Below are positions 53,172-63,390 of a stretch of 64,000 nucleotides of DNA, in pieces. The notes beneath the pieces were generated by a model. That model did not search any database and was not told where the DNA came from. It saw only the letters and a list, made by a program, of their open reading frames with translations. The position numbers were made by a program, and so were the translations under genes. Every line of letters starts with the position of its first letter. The stretch's first letter is position 1. The stretch comes from Clostridium sp. K13 (GTDB lineage Bacteria; Bacillota; Clostridia; Clostridiales; Clostridiaceae). The DNA lies in assembly GCF_019734195.1 (NCBI RefSeq), contig NZ_JAASHM010000002.1:107585-171584 (forward strand), written 5' to 3'.

Positions 53172-53856
53172 ATTTACTAAAGGAGAAAATATTAAATTTA
53201 TTGGACACTTAGATTTAATGAGAACTATTCAAAGAATAATAAAGAGATCAGGATTACCAGTTGAATATTCAAAGGGATTTAATCCTCATATGGCTTTATC
53301 AATAGCACAACCACTTTCTGTTGGAGTTTATTCAGAGGGAGAATATTTAGATTTAGTTTTAACTGAGGCTCTTGGAGTTGGAGAGGTTATAGAAAAACTA
53401 AATGAAAGTACTCCTCCTACAATTAAGTTTTTACATGCGACACCAGTTGAAATAATAGAAAATGTTAAGAGATTACCACAAGCTATGGCACTTTTAGATG
53501 GTGCTAGATATATAATTAAGATTAAGCTTACTGGGACTTCTAAAGTAGAAGAAGAAATGATGAAGACTCTTAATGAATCTACATGGGAAATTGTAAAGAA
53601 GACTAAAAAAGGTGAAAAACTTACTGATATTAAGCCACTTGTTAAAGAGTTTAAATATTGGATAAAAGATGATGAATTAGTTTTAAATACATTAATTGCT
53701 ACTGGAAGTAGAGAAAATCTTTCTGCAGATCTTTTAGTAACATATTTAAAAGGAAAAATATCAGAAATTAATCAAGACTCTTTCGTAAATATAAAGAGAG
53801 AAGAAATGTATATATTAAAAAATAATAAGTATGTTCCTTTATATAAAGGTATTTAG
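53155..53856 (+). CDS. TIGR03936/DUF2344 radical SAM partner protein
   Basis: A 233-aa protein starting at GTG 53155 and overlapping the radical SAM gene by 17 bases. FTKGENIKFIGHLDLMRTIQRIIKRSGLPVEYSKGFNPHM and LSIAQPLSVGVYSEGEYLDL are the family blocks. In other genomes the two proteins can be fused. It is the presumed substrate-binding partner; the function is unknown. Confidence 0.93.
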   Translation: MRYVIKFTKGENIKFIGHLDLMRTIQRIIKRSGLPVEYSKGFNPHMALSIAQPLSVGVYSEGEYLDLVLTEALGVGEVIEKLNESTPPTIKFLHATPVEIIENVKRLPQAMALLDGARYIIKIKLTGTSKVEEEMMKTLNESTWEIVKKTKKGEKLTDIKPLVKEFKYWIKDDELVLNTLIATGSRENLSADLLVTYLKGKISEINQDSFVNIKREEMYILKNNKYVPLYKGI

Positions 53857-53868
53857 GGTAGTTTTAGT

Positions 53869-55311
53869 ATGAGAGAAATTTTCATTGAAAAAAGAGAAAG
53901 CTTAACTAGAATTGCAGTAAAAGAAAATGATGAATTAATGGAGTGCCTTTTAGAAGAGGACTCCATCAATCCACAAATTGGTGAAGTTTATAAGGGAAGA
54001 GTTAAGAATATAATTCCTGGAATTAACTCTATATTTTTAGATATAGGATTAGATAAAGAAGCCTATATGTATTATAGTGAAGAGTTAAAAAGAACAGGAA
54101 TAAAAAAAGGCGAAGAGCTATTAGTAGAAGTCTTAAAAGAACCTTTAGGAAATAAGGGAGCTAAGGTTAGCAATAAGGTTACTATTTTAGGAAAGTTTAT
54201 TGTTTTAACATTAGGAGATGAAGGAATAACTTTATCTAAAAGAATTATAGATGTAGAGCAAAGAAGAAGATTAACTACGATTATAAAACCAATTAGAGGG
54301 ATAGGAATAGTATTTAGAACAGAATCTGAATTTGCAACTAATGAAGAGTTAACTGAAGAGTTAAATCATCTTTTAAATAAAAAGGATGATATGGAGAGAA
54401 AACTTAAGTATTCTAAGAATATAGGAAAAGTTAAATCTAATAGTTTAATTACAAGATTTTTCGAAGAATTAGACAATAAAAAAACTAAAATTATTGTAGA
54501 TAATGAAGAATTTTTAGAAATAATAAAAGGATTAATTAATAATAAAGAAAATTTTGAGTTTAAATTATATGATGATAAAAGAACTTTATTTGATTATAAT
54601 GGCATAGAAAAAGAAATAATTAAACTAAGACATAAAAAAGTTAATATACCTTGTGGTGGATATATAGTAATAGATAAAACAGAAGCTATGTATGTTATAG
54701 ATGTAAATAGTGGGAAAAACACAAAGGGTAGAGACTTTAATAAAACTATAATGCAAACTAATTTAGAAGCGGCAAAAGAAGTTGGAAGACAAATTAGGTT
54801 AAGAAATTTAAGTGGAATTATAGTTGTGGATTTCATTGATATGAGAGATGAAAATCAAAAAGCACCTGTAATTAGAGCTCTAAAAAAATCATTAGAGGCA
54901 GATAAAGGAAACGTTAAAATTTTTCCTTTTACAGAACTTGATTTAATACAAATAAGTAGAAAAAGAAAAGGTAAATCTATTTATGAATATCTAGAAGAAC
55001 CTTGTAGAAAATGTAAAAGTAATGGATTCCTTTTAAGATTATCTTATATTGAAAATCTTATTAGAAATGAAATTATAAAATGCTCTAAAGAAAATTCTAT
55101 AAATGATTTTTATGTGGAAATAGATAAAAATTATGAAGAGGATATAAAAGGCGATTTATTTAAATTTTTAAAAAATATTGATGGATTAGAGAAAGAAATT
55201 TATTTGAATTTTGTTGACGATATAGAGGGGTACAAGGTTGAACCCTTGATTTTTAATAATCAAAAAGAAAATTACCAAAAATATAAAATAAAAACAATTG
55301 AAAAAGTATAA
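53869..55311 (+). CDS. rng: Ribonuclease E/G family endoribonuclease
   Basis: A 480-aa RNase G-type enzyme: an N-terminal S1 domain (about 35-115; GEVYKGRVKNIIPGINSIFLDIG), an RNase H-like fold with KVTILGKFIVL and IGIVFRTES, catalytic Asp residues in YVIDVNSGKNT (about 277) and GIIVVDFIDMRDE (about 320), and the zinc link CRKCKSNGF (about 380). It lacks the scaffold domain of RNase E. It processes rRNA and degrades mRNA at single-stranded A/U sites. It lies in the TIGR03960-DUF2344-rng string. Confidence 0.95.
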   Translation: MREIFIEKRESLTRIAVKENDELMECLLEEDSINPQIGEVYKGRVKNIIPGINSIFLDIGLDKEAYMYYSEELKRTGIKKGEELLVEVLKEPLGNKGAKVSNKVTILGKFIVLTLGDEGITLSKRIIDVEQRRRLTTIIKPIRGIGIVFRTESEFATNEELTEELNHLLNKKDDMERKLKYSKNIGKVKSNSLITRFFEELDNKKTKIIVDNEEFLEIIKGLINNKENFEFKLYDDKRTLFDYNGIEKEIIKLRHKKVNIPCGGYIVIDKTEAMYVIDVNSGKNTKGRDFNKTIMQTNLEAAKEVGRQIRLRNLSGIIVVDFIDMRDENQKAPVIRALKKSLEADKGNVKIFPFTELDLIQISRKRKGKSIYEYLEEPCRKCKSNGFLLRLSYIENLIRNEIIKCSKENSINDFYVEIDKNYEEDIKGDLFKFLKNIDGLEKEIYLNFVDDIEGYKVEPLIFNNQKENYQKYKIKTIEKV

Positions 55312-55319
55312 TAAATTTC

Positions 55320-55349
55320 TTTACAAAATGTAGTTTTATATGATAAAAT
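55320..55349 (+). promoter_or_regulatory. Promoter of L21 leader-rplU-prp-rpmA unit
   Basis: TTTACA (55320-55325), 18 bp, TAAAAT (55344-55349), starting right before the structured leader. Confidence 0.7.
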
Positions 55350-55352
55350 GTC

Positions 55353-55440
55353 ATTTGTAAACCGCACATAACGGGTTTTATTAAAACAAAGTTAAATCTT
55401 TGTACCTACATTGGCGAGACCGTTTAAGAGGAGGTGTTTT
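55353..55440 (+). promoter_or_regulatory. Ribosomal protein L21 leader
   Basis: The structured 5' UTR before rplU has stem AAACC/GGTTT around CGCACATAAC, a second stem ACAAAG/CTTTGT, and the block GGCGAGACCGTTTAAGAGG that runs into the ribosome binding site. This matches the Firmicute L21 leader class. By analogy, excess L21 should bind it and repress the operon. Confidence 0.85.
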
Positions 55441-55442
55441 TA

Positions 55443-55754
55443 ATGTACGCAGTAGTATTAACTGGAGGAAAGCAATACAGAGTTCAAGAAGGAGACGTAA
55501 TATACGTTGAAAAATTAAACGCTGAAGTTGAATCAACAGTAGAATTAACAGAGGTTTTAGCTGTTTCTAACGGAGAAACTTTAACAGTTGGTGCACCAGT
55601 AGTTGCTGGAGCTAAAGTTGTTGCTAAGGTAGCAGCTCAAGGAAAAGCTAAGAAGATCACAGTTTTCAAGTATAAGCCTAAAAAGGACTACAGAAAGAAG
55701 ACTGGTCACAGACAACCTTACACTAAATTAGTAATCGAAAAGATCGAAGCTTAA
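55443..55754 (+). CDS. rplU: 50S ribosomal protein L21
   Basis: A 103-aa protein: [20 protein letters not shown] at the start, then [15 protein letters not shown] and the RNA-binding end [28 protein letters not shown] tail. ATG 55443 follows GAGGAGG; an upstream ATG at 55434 lies within that site. First gene of rplU-prp-rpmA. Codon use is G+C-richer, as for highly expressed genes. Confidence 0.98.
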   Translation: MYAVVLTGGKQYRVQEGDVIYVEKLNAEVESTVELTEVLAVSNGETLTVGAPVVAGAKVVAKVAAQGKAKKITVFKYKPKKDYRKKTGHRQPYTKLVIEKIEA

Positions 55755-55763
55755 TTTTAAGTT

Positions 55764-56138
55764 ATGATTAAGATTATTATATTTAAACAAAAACATATAT
55801 CTCTCGGATTTAAGATAGAAGGTCATGCTTTATCAAGAGAAGAAATTGAAAGTACTACAGGTGATGCATATGATATGATCTGTAATAGTGTTTCTGTTTT
55901 ATCTCAAAGTGTTGTAATAGGCATGCAGGAGGTTTTAAAGCTTCCAATAAAGTATGAAATAAATGACGGATTTTTATCACTGAATTTAAATAATCTTAAA
56001 GATGAAGAGATTGATAGAGGACAGGTATTACTTTTAACCTTTGAAAAAAGTTTAGAAAGTTTAATGATGTCCCTTGAAGCTAGTTTTGGTAAAAATAGAC
56101 GGAATAAATATATAAAAATAAAATTCGAGGAGGTGTAA
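55764..56138 (+). CDS. prp: Ribosomal-processing cysteine protease Prp
   Basis: A 124-aa YsxB-type protease. Catalytic His is in KIEGHALSR (about 21) and Cys in [15 protein letters not shown] (about 40). It removes the N-terminal extension of L27 in Firmicutes, and the adjacent rpmA has that extension. The His-Cys spacing is longer than in the Staphylococcus enzyme (insert SREEIESTT). Its stop shares a base with the rpmA start. Confidence 0.93.
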   Translation: MIKIIIFKQKHISLGFKIEGHALSREEIESTTGDAYDMICNSVSVLSQSVVIGMQEVLKLPIKYEINDGFLSLNLNNLKDEEIDRGQVLLLTFEKSLESLMMSLEASFGKNRRNKYIKIKFEEV

Positions 56139-56443
56139 TGAGTATGTTAATGATGAACCTTCAATTATTTGCCCACAAAAAAGGGGTAGGTAGTTCAAAG
56201 AATGGTAGAGACTCTGAATCTAAAAGATTAGGTGCTAAGGCTGCAGACGGAGAATTCGTTTTAGCTGGAAACATCCTTTACAGACAAAGAGGAACTAAGA
56301 TTCACCCAGGTCTAAACGTAGGTAAGGGTGGAGATGACACTTTATTTGCTAAGGAAGACGGAATCGTAAGATTCGAAAGAATGGGAAGAGACAAGAAAAA
56401 AGTTTCTGTTTACCCAGTAAGCGTTGAAGAAATAGCTGAATAA
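56138..56443 (+). CDS. rpmA: 50S ribosomal protein L27 with cleavable N-terminal extension
   Basis: A 101-aa precursor. The leader [11 protein letters not shown] carries the Prp cleavage motif NLQLF-A, so mature L27 starts [22 protein letters not shown]27 contacts the peptidyl transferase centre with this new N-terminus. ATG 56138 follows GAGGAGG and overlaps the prp stop by one base. A terminator follows. Confidence 0.98.
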   Translation: MSMLMMNLQLFAHKKGVGSSKNGRDSESKRLGAKAADGEFVLAGNILYRQRGTKIHPGLNVGKGGDDTLFAKEDGIVRFERMGRDKKKVSVYPVSVEEIAE

Positions 56444-56457
56444 TTATATTTTATATA

Positions 56458-56490
56458 GGTAAAAGCACCCGTAAGGGTGCTTTTATTCTT
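56458..56490 (+). terminator. Intrinsic terminator of rplU-prp-rpmA
   Basis: The stem AAAAGCACCC-GTAA-GGGTGCTTTT is followed by ATTCTT. Confidence 0.95.
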
Positions 56491-56570
56491 GTAATAAATA
56501 TCTTTTTTATATATACTATTATAAAATATATATGTTATGGAATAATAAAAAATAGGATTATTATGTTTAA

Positions 56571-57887
<1,317 letters not shown>

Positions 57888-57900
57888 GAGGATAAGGTAC

Positions 57901-58206
57901 ATGATAACAGGAAAACAAAGAGCTTACTTAAGAGGGCTTGCAAATACAATGTCACCAATATTTCAAATAGGAAAAAATGGTGTTGAAGAGACATTTTTAA
58001 GACAATTAGAAGAAGCTTTAGAAGCTAGAGAACTTATAAAGATAAAAGTTTTAGAAAATAGCGGATTAGCAGCTAGAGAAGTTTCAGATGAAATATGTAA
58101 GGCTATAGGATGTGAAGGAGTTCAGGCTATAGGAAGTAAGATTGTATTATATAAGAAATCTGAAAAAAAACCTAAAATAGAATTACCACAAGGAAAAAAT
58201 AAATAA
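57901..58206 (+). CDS. yhbY: YhbY/CRS1-YhbY family RNA-binding protein
   Basis: A 101-aa CRM-domain protein: LTGKQRAYLRGLANTMSPIFQIGKNG-like start, then the RELIKIKVLEN strand and CEGVQAIGSKIVLYK end. It associates with pre-50S particles. ATG 57901 follows TAGGAGG; an earlier ATG at 57859 lies in obgE. Only 13 bases separate it from obgE. Confidence 0.96.
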   Translation: MITGKQRAYLRGLANTMSPIFQIGKNGVEETFLRQLEEALEARELIKIKVLENSGLAAREVSDEICKAIGCEGVQAIGSKIVLYKKSEKKPKIELPQGKNK

Positions 58207-58208
58207 TC

Positions 58209-58817
58209 ATGAAAAGATATGGTATGATGGGTGGCACATTCAACCCCATACATTTAGCACATTTATATATTGCATATGAAGCTAAAGAAGCTCTAAATTT
58301 AGATAAGGTTATATTTATGGTAGCAGGAAATCCACCACATAAAAAGGAAAGTCCTGTAATAGATTCTAAATATAGATATAATATGGTTGAAAGAGCTATA
58401 GAAGGATATCCAGGTTTTGAAATTAGTAATTACGAAATACAAAAGCATGGATATAGTTATACTTATGAAACTTTAAAATACCTAAAAGGCCAAGAAGAAG
58501 ACGTTGAAGTCTTCTTCATAGCTGGGGCAGACTCATTAATGGATATAGAAAAGTGGAAAAATCCAGAGTTAGTATTAAATAATTGTACATTTGTAGCTTT
58601 TAATAGAGGTGAATATACAAAGGAAACTCTTGAGAAGCAAAAGATAAAATTACAAAATAAGTATAATTCAAATATAGTTTTATTAGATATAATAAATTTA
58701 GATATTTCTTCTTCTATGATTAGAAAAAGAATAACAGAAGGAAAAAGAGTAGATTTCTTTATGACTAAGGAAGTTATGGAGTATATAAAAGAGAATAATT
58801 TATATAGGGGAGATTAA
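58209..58817 (+). CDS. nadD: Nicotinate-nucleotide adenylyltransferase
   Basis: A 202-aa enzyme joining NaMN and ATP to deamido-NAD. Nucleotidyltransferase motifs are MGGTFNPIHLAHL and the C-terminal SSSMIRKRI (ISSTxIR type). AGNPPHKK and FFIAGADSLMDIEKWK also fit. It starts three bases after yhbY with a weak site (AAGGA), so translational coupling is likely. Confidence 0.97.
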   Translation: MKRYGMMGGTFNPIHLAHLYIAYEAKEALNLDKVIFMVAGNPPHKKESPVIDSKYRYNMVERAIEGYPGFEISNYEIQKHGYSYTYETLKYLKGQEEDVEVFFIAGADSLMDIEKWKNPELVLNNCTFVAFNRGEYTKETLEKQKIKLQNKYNSNIVLLDIINLDISSSMIRKRITEGKRVDFFMTKEVMEYIKENNLYRGD

Positions 58818-58818
58818 A

Positions 58819-59391
58819 ATGTGGGGATTAGATGAAATAAGGGATTATTTAAAGAATAATTTAAAGCCATCTAGGTATGGGCATACTTTAGGGGTGGTTA
58901 ATACTGCTATTAAGCTTGCTGAAATATATAAAGAAGATAAGGCTAAAGCTGAAATAGCAGCTCTTTGTCATGATGTAGCAAAAAATATGACTATTGAAGA
59001 ATTGAGAAAAGTAATAAAAGATGAAAACATTACTTTATCAGTTGATGAAGAAAATACACAAGAATTATGGCACTCTATAATTGGACCTATAATAGCTAGA
59101 AAACTTTTTGGAATAGAAGATGAAGAAATTTTAAGTGCTATGAGATGGCATACTACAGGCAAAGAAAATATGACTAATCTTGAAAAAATAATATATTTGG
59201 CAGATTTAATTGAACCCTCGAGAAATTTTGAAGGCGTAGAAGAAATTAGAGAAGCTGCTTATAAGGAATTAGATTTAGGCATGTTAAAGGCATTAACTCA
59301 TACAACTATATATTTATTAACAAAAGGTTGTGCAGTAGATATAAACTCTGTTAAAGCAAGAAATTATTTAGTATATAACAAACAAAGCTAA
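58819..59391 (+). CDS. yqeK: HD-domain hydrolase YqeK (symmetrical Ap4A hydrolase)
   Basis: A 190-aa HD-domain phosphohydrolase. HTLGVVNTAIKLAE, the HD pair in AALCHDVAKNM, ELWHSIIGPIIAR, MRWHTTG and LADLIEPSRNF are the metal and substrate motifs. YqeK enzymes split Ap4A symmetrically to two ADP. It starts one base after nadD. GGGGAG precedes the ATG. Confidence 0.95.
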   Translation: MWGLDEIRDYLKNNLKPSRYGHTLGVVNTAIKLAEIYKEDKAKAEIAALCHDVAKNMTIEELRKVIKDENITLSVDEENTQELWHSIIGPIIARKLFGIEDEEILSAMRWHTTGKENMTNLEKIIYLADLIEPSRNFEGVEEIREAAYKELDLGMLKALTHTTIYLLTKGCAVDINSVKARNYLVYNKQS

Positions 59392-59448
59392 ATAAATTTT
59401 AATAGTTATTAATTTTTTATTAGTATATATAAGGTGAGGGACGAGACT

Positions 59449-60804
59449 ATGTCAGGGAAAAAAGATAACAGAGGGAATAATAGCAGAAGGGTCTCTAATA
59501 AAAAGCGTAATAGAGAATTAAGCCCTAGAGAAGAATTAGAAATAAAAAAGAGATTGAGAAAAAAAGAAAGAAAATCTATAGTTATTAAAAGGGCTATTAT
59601 GGCTGCATTTTTAACAATAACAATATTAATAGTATTATGTGGAATATATTTATTTTCTTTTATTTCGTCTTTAAATAATAATAATATGATACCAGCTGTT
59701 AAGCCAAAAGCAAATGAAACTGTAAACATATTATTATTAGGAATGGATATTGGAGATGCAGAGAATACATCCAATGCTTCAGCAAGAAGAACTGATACTA
59801 TGATGCTGTTAAATTATAATCCACGTACTGATAATGTAAAAGTAGTTTCAATTCCAAGAGATACATTAATTGAGGTTGAAAATGCACATGATGGTAACGG
59901 GAATACTATTCCTTATTGGAAGATTAATGCTGCCTATGTTTTAGGTGGAGAGCAAGAAGTTATCGAACAGGTTCAAAACTTATTAGGTGTAACGGTTAAT
60001 TATCTAGTTGAGATTGATTATGCAGCATTTAGAAATTTAATTGATGCTATAGGTGGAGTTGAAATGTATATTGATAGAGATATGTATTATGATGATGATG
60101 CTCAAGATTTGCATATACATTTTAATAAAGGTGAAACTGTATTATTAGATGGTAAAAAGGCTGAGGAATTCTTTAGATGGAGAAAGAACAATGATGGTAC
60201 AGGTCTTGTAGATGGAGATTTAGGAAGAATTAAGAACCAACAAAAATTTATATCTGCATTAATAGAAAAATGCACTAATCCTATGATAGTTACTGAAATT
60301 CCAGGTGTTTTAAAAGCTATAAAAGAAAATGTAATCACTAATATGTCAGGTGTAAGTATGATAGAATATGGATTAAAAATGATAAGTAATTCAGGAATAT
60401 CTATGAACACTTTACAGGGATATAATGAAAAAATATATGGACAAGATTTCTTAATTGCAGATCCTTCTTATAATCAAAGCTTATTAGAGTCTTTAAAGAT
60501 TACAAGTCAAGCGGATAATAGCGAGATAAAAAAGAATAGTTCTATTATGGTTTTAAATGCAACTAGAGTTAATGGGTTAGCAGGAAATTTAAAAACAGAA
60601 TTAGAGAAGTTAGGATATAGTAATATAAGTGTTGGAAATTCAGATAAAAGCAAGGAATCAAGCATATTATCAAATAATAAAGAATTAAAAAAATTATTAA
60701 GTGATGAGACAGGAATTAAAAATCTTTCAAAAAATAAAGATTCAAAATATCAAGATTATGATGCAGTAATAATAATTGGTGAAGATTACTTAGAGTTTGA
60801 ATAA
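59449..60804 (+). CDS. LytR-CpsA-Psr family cell wall ligase
   Basis: A 451-aa membrane protein. A very basic cytoplasmic N-terminus (about 45 residues) is followed by one helix (about 48-70; AIMAAFLTITILIVLCGIYL), the LCP domain (about 85-245; ILLLGMD, RRTDTMMLLNYNP, VVSIPRDTLIEV, INAAYVLGG) and a C-terminal LytR_C domain (about 360-450). It should attach polymers such as teichoic acid or capsule to peptidoglycan. ATG 59449 follows AAGGTGAGGG. It lies where rsfS often follows yqeK. Confidence 0.93.
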   Translation: MSGKKDNRGNNSRRVSNKKRNRELSPREELEIKKRLRKKERKSIVIKRAIMAAFLTITILIVLCGIYLFSFISSLNNNNMIPAVKPKANETVNILLLGMDIGDAENTSNASARRTDTMMLLNYNPRTDNVKVVSIPRDTLIEVENAHDGNGNTIPYWKINAAYVLGGEQEVIEQVQNLLGVTVNYLVEIDYAAFRNLIDAIGGVEMYIDRDMYYDDDAQDLHIHFNKGETVLLDGKKAEEFFRWRKNNDGTGLVDGDLGRIKNQQKFISALIEKCTNPMIVTEIPGVLKAIKENVITNMSGVSMIEYGLKMISNSGISMNTLQGYNEKIYGQDFLIADPSYNQSLLESLKITSQADNSEIKKNSSIMVLNATRVNGLAGNLKTELEKLGYSNISVGNSDKSKESSILSNNKELKKLLSDETGIKNLSKNKDSKYQDYDAVIIIGEDYLEFE

Positions 60805-60816
60805 AAGTAGAGTTTT

Positions 60817-60952
60817 ATTTAAGAGTTAAGAGTGTAGAGTTAAGAGTTTTAAATTAAAGTTAGATTATTACTTTAAAATTAAAGGGTGAAAAATTGTAAT
60901 TAACAGTTTAAACAGCAATTCTTAATTCTTAATTCTTAGCTCTTAAGTGTTT
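60817..60952. repeat. Imperfect palindrome built from TTAAGAG words
   Basis: TTAAGAGTTAAGAG with AGAGTTAAGAG (about 60819-60846) is inverted by AATTCTTAATTCTTA and GCTCTTAA (about 60918-60947). The arms are about 30 bp around a core of about 70 bp. It ends just before the ribosome binding site of the pseudouridine synthase gene. Confidence 0.6.
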
Positions 60953-60966
60953 TAGGGAGGGAAAAG

Positions 60967-61866
60967 ATGAGTACATTAGAAAAAAGTGTAGACAAAATCT
61001 TTGAAGGTAGAAAGATAAGAGAATACCTAAAAGAAGAGATGGGTTTATCCTCTAGACTTATAAGCGGAGCAGCAATTGATAAAAGAATACTTGTAAATAA
61101 TAATCCGGTAAGAATGAATTATGTTTTAAAAGAAAATGATAAGATTGTAATCAATTTAAATAAAAAGGAAAGTCAAAATATTGAGCCTGAAAAAATAGAT
61201 ATAGACATAGTTTATGAGGATTCAGAAATAATAGTTGTAAATAAAAGACCTAATATGGTAGTACATCCAACTAAGAGATATCAATCTGGTACTTTAGCAA
61301 ATGCATTATTATATTATTTTAAAGAAACTAATCAAGATTGTATTGTAAGATTAGTTAGTAGACTTGATATGGATACGTCTGGATTGATCATAATAGCAAA
61401 GAATCAATATGCTCATATGGAGTTATCAAAGAATATGCAGGATAATGAAATAGAGAAAAGATACTTAACATTAGTTCATGGGCATATGGAAGAGGTGGAA
61501 GGTACTATAGATAAGCCAATTTATAGACCTGAAGTTGAAGGAAACTTAAAAAGAGTTATTGATGATAGAGGACAAAGAAGTATAACTCATTATAAGGTAA
61601 TAGAAAGATTAGAAAATGCAGACTTAGTAGAATGTTTACTTGAAACAGGAAGAACGCATCAAATTAGAGTACATTTATCTTCATTAGGACATCCGATTTA
61701 TGGAGATACTTTATATGGGTATGAAGAAGATTCAGAACTAATTTCAAGGCAAGCACTTCATGCATATGGATTAAATTTTAAATCTCCAAAATCAAAGAAA
61801 TATCTTGAGTTAAGGGCGGAATTACCAACAGATATAGAGAATTTATTATTAGAATTAAGAAAGTAA
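60967..61866 (+). CDS. RluA family pseudouridine synthase
   Basis: A 299-aa enzyme. An N-terminal S4 domain (about 15-75; GLSSRLISGAAIDKRILVNN) is followed by the catalytic domain with RLVSRLDMDTSGLIIIAKN (catalytic Asp about 135) and RTHQIRVHLSSLGHPIYGD. It isomerises uridine in 23S rRNA or tRNA; the exact target (RluD, RluC or YlyB type) cannot be told. AGGGAGGG precedes the ATG. Confidence 0.94.
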   Translation: MSTLEKSVDKIFEGRKIREYLKEEMGLSSRLISGAAIDKRILVNNNPVRMNYVLKENDKIVINLNKKESQNIEPEKIDIDIVYEDSEIIVVNKRPNMVVHPTKRYQSGTLANALLYYFKETNQDCIVRLVSRLDMDTSGLIIIAKNQYAHMELSKNMQDNEIEKRYLTLVHGHMEEVEGTIDKPIYRPEVEGNLKRVIDDRGQRSITHYKVIERLENADLVECLLETGRTHQIRVHLSSLGHPIYGDTLYGYEEDSELISRQALHAYGLNFKSPKSKKYLELRAELPTDIENLLLELRK

Positions 61867-61891
61867 AATTATAATAATATTTAATAAAAAA

Positions 61892-61940
61892 ATAAGAATT
61901 AAGGAATTTTATTAAATCCTTAATTCTTATTTTTTATTGT
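61892..61940. terminator. Bidirectional terminator between pseudouridine synthase and dacF-like genes
   Basis: The stem AATAAGAATTAAGGA / TCCTTAATTCTTATT is flanked by A and T runs, between convergent genes. Confidence 0.9.
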
Positions 61941-61943
61941 TAA

Positions 61944-63248
61944 CTAGAAATTATGTTTATTTCTTATATAAGAGCGTCTTGATAAAAAACTCTTCTTACG
62001 TCTTTTACTACGAATTATTGATATTAGTATTAAGATAACTATAATGAAAATACCAATTATTCCGGAAATGAAATATTTACTAGAAGTTATTCCATTTACA
62101 GTATTTTTAACCATAACTTCAGCTGTATATTCTCTATCTGAATCACTAGCTAATTCAATATCAGAGATTTTCTTTCCATTAACTAAAAGAGAAGCGTTAA
62201 ATAGAATATCACCTTTCTTAATTGAAGTAGTTGTTAAATCTTTATTATCATATTTTACAGAAGTATTAGGTTTAGTTACATCTTCTCCTTCGCCTATATT
62301 AAAAGTATAATAAATATCTTTAGTTGCTACTAAAGGAATAGAAGTAGAACTATCAATAGAATAATCATCTAGCTTATCACCAGTTGATACTATTTTTTCA
62401 GTTTTAAAATTTTCAAATCCCCAGTCGAATAATTGTCCAACACTTGTATATAATCCATCTTTATCTGTAGCATTTAAAAAAGCACCAACTATTTCTTGTT
62501 GATCTTTTATTGCAGTTGCAGCATAAGAGTGATTAGCAGCAGTTGTATATCCTGTTTTACCACAGTAAGCATATTGATACTTATATGGTGAATTCTCTTT
62601 TAGTAAGGGATTATGATTGGTTGCCCATTTTTCGCTTCCGTTTGAATAAGGATGATTTGCATAAAAATAAGATGGAGTTTGTGCAATTCTAACAAAATCA
62701 GGATTTTGAGAAGCATATCGCATTATTAATGCCAAGTCATGTGCTGTAGTTAAATGACCATCTTCAGTTAGACCACTTGGATTTTTAAAATTAGTATTTG
62801 TTGCTCCTAATTCTTTAGCCTTTTCATTCATAATTTTTGCAAAAGCTTCATTTGATCCTGCAATGTGATCTGCAATTGCTTCAGCACAATCGTTACCAGA
62901 TTCTAAAAGTAATCCGTAAAGTAGTTCTTCTATTGTATAAACTTCACCTTGTTCAATACCTATAGAAGATCCATCTGCTTTAGGTGGGTTTTCACCTATA
63001 GTTACTTCATCTGTAAGTTTACAATTTTCTAATGCAATAATTGCAGTCATGATTTTAGTAGTTGAAGCTGGCATATATTGAACATCAGCATTTTTTTCAT
63101 AGAGCACTTTTCCAGTAGTGGCATCCATAAGATAAATACCTTCGGAATATAAATTAGGTAGTGCATAGGAGTCTATTTCTTTTACAGTGGTTAATACGAT
63201 TGTTAGCAAAAATACTAAGGCAAACGTTTTAGATAATAATTTCTTCAT
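61944..63248 (-). CDS. D-alanyl-D-alanine carboxypeptidase (class C low-mass PBP)
   Basis: A 434-aa S11-family enzyme trimming pentapeptides in the wall. A signal peptide (about 1-28) leads into the catalytic domain with SxxK in PASTTKIMTA (Ser62, Lys65), SGN in LLESGNDCAEA (about 119), and KTG in CGKTGYTTAANHS (about 228). A beta-rich C-terminal domain follows, then a membrane helix and basic tail (RSKRRKKSF). The helix anchor makes it DacF/DacA-like; I cannot tell which. GGGGAGAG precedes ATG 63248. Confidence 0.94.
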   Translation of the reverse strand: MKKLLSKTFALVFLLTIVLTTVKEIDSYALPNLYSEGIYLMDATTGKVLYEKNADVQYMPASTTKIMTAIIALENCKLTDEVTIGENPPKADGSSIGIEQGEVYTIEELLYGLLLESGNDCAEAIADHIAGSNEAFAKIMNEKAKELGATNTNFKNPSGLTEDGHLTTAHDLALIMRYASQNPDFVRIAQTPSYFYANHPYSNGSEKWATNHNPLLKENSPYKYQYAYCGKTGYTTAANHSYAATAIKDQQEIVGAFLNATDKDGLYTSVGQLFDWGFENFKTEKIVSTGDKLDDYSIDSSTSIPLVATKDIYYTFNIGEGEDVTKPNTSVKYDNKDLTTTSIKKGDILFNASLLVNGKKISDIELASDSDREYTAEVMVKNTVNGITSSKYFISGIIGIFIIVILILISIIRSKRRKKSFLSRRSYIRNKHNF

Positions 63249-63390
63249 ATTTCTCTCCCCATAAGTTACATCTTATACATTTTAAGTTTATCAAAAAAGT
63301 AATAATAATTCTATAGATAAATTCTGTATAAAAGTTTAGATATGGAATTTTTGTTAATAATTATAAAAGAAAATGTAAGGAGGAAGTAAA
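63249..63390. promoter_or_regulatory. Divergent intergenic region between dacF-like gene and comEA
   Basis: 142 A/T-rich bases must hold promoters for both genes. No consensus pair stands out. AAGGAGGAAG at 63378-63387 is the comEA ribosome binding site. Confidence 0.3.

Noticed and set aside
62044..62310. Plus-strand 88-aa ORF inside the carboxypeptidase gene
   Set aside because: It overlaps a clear S11 peptidase on the other strand and has no start signal.
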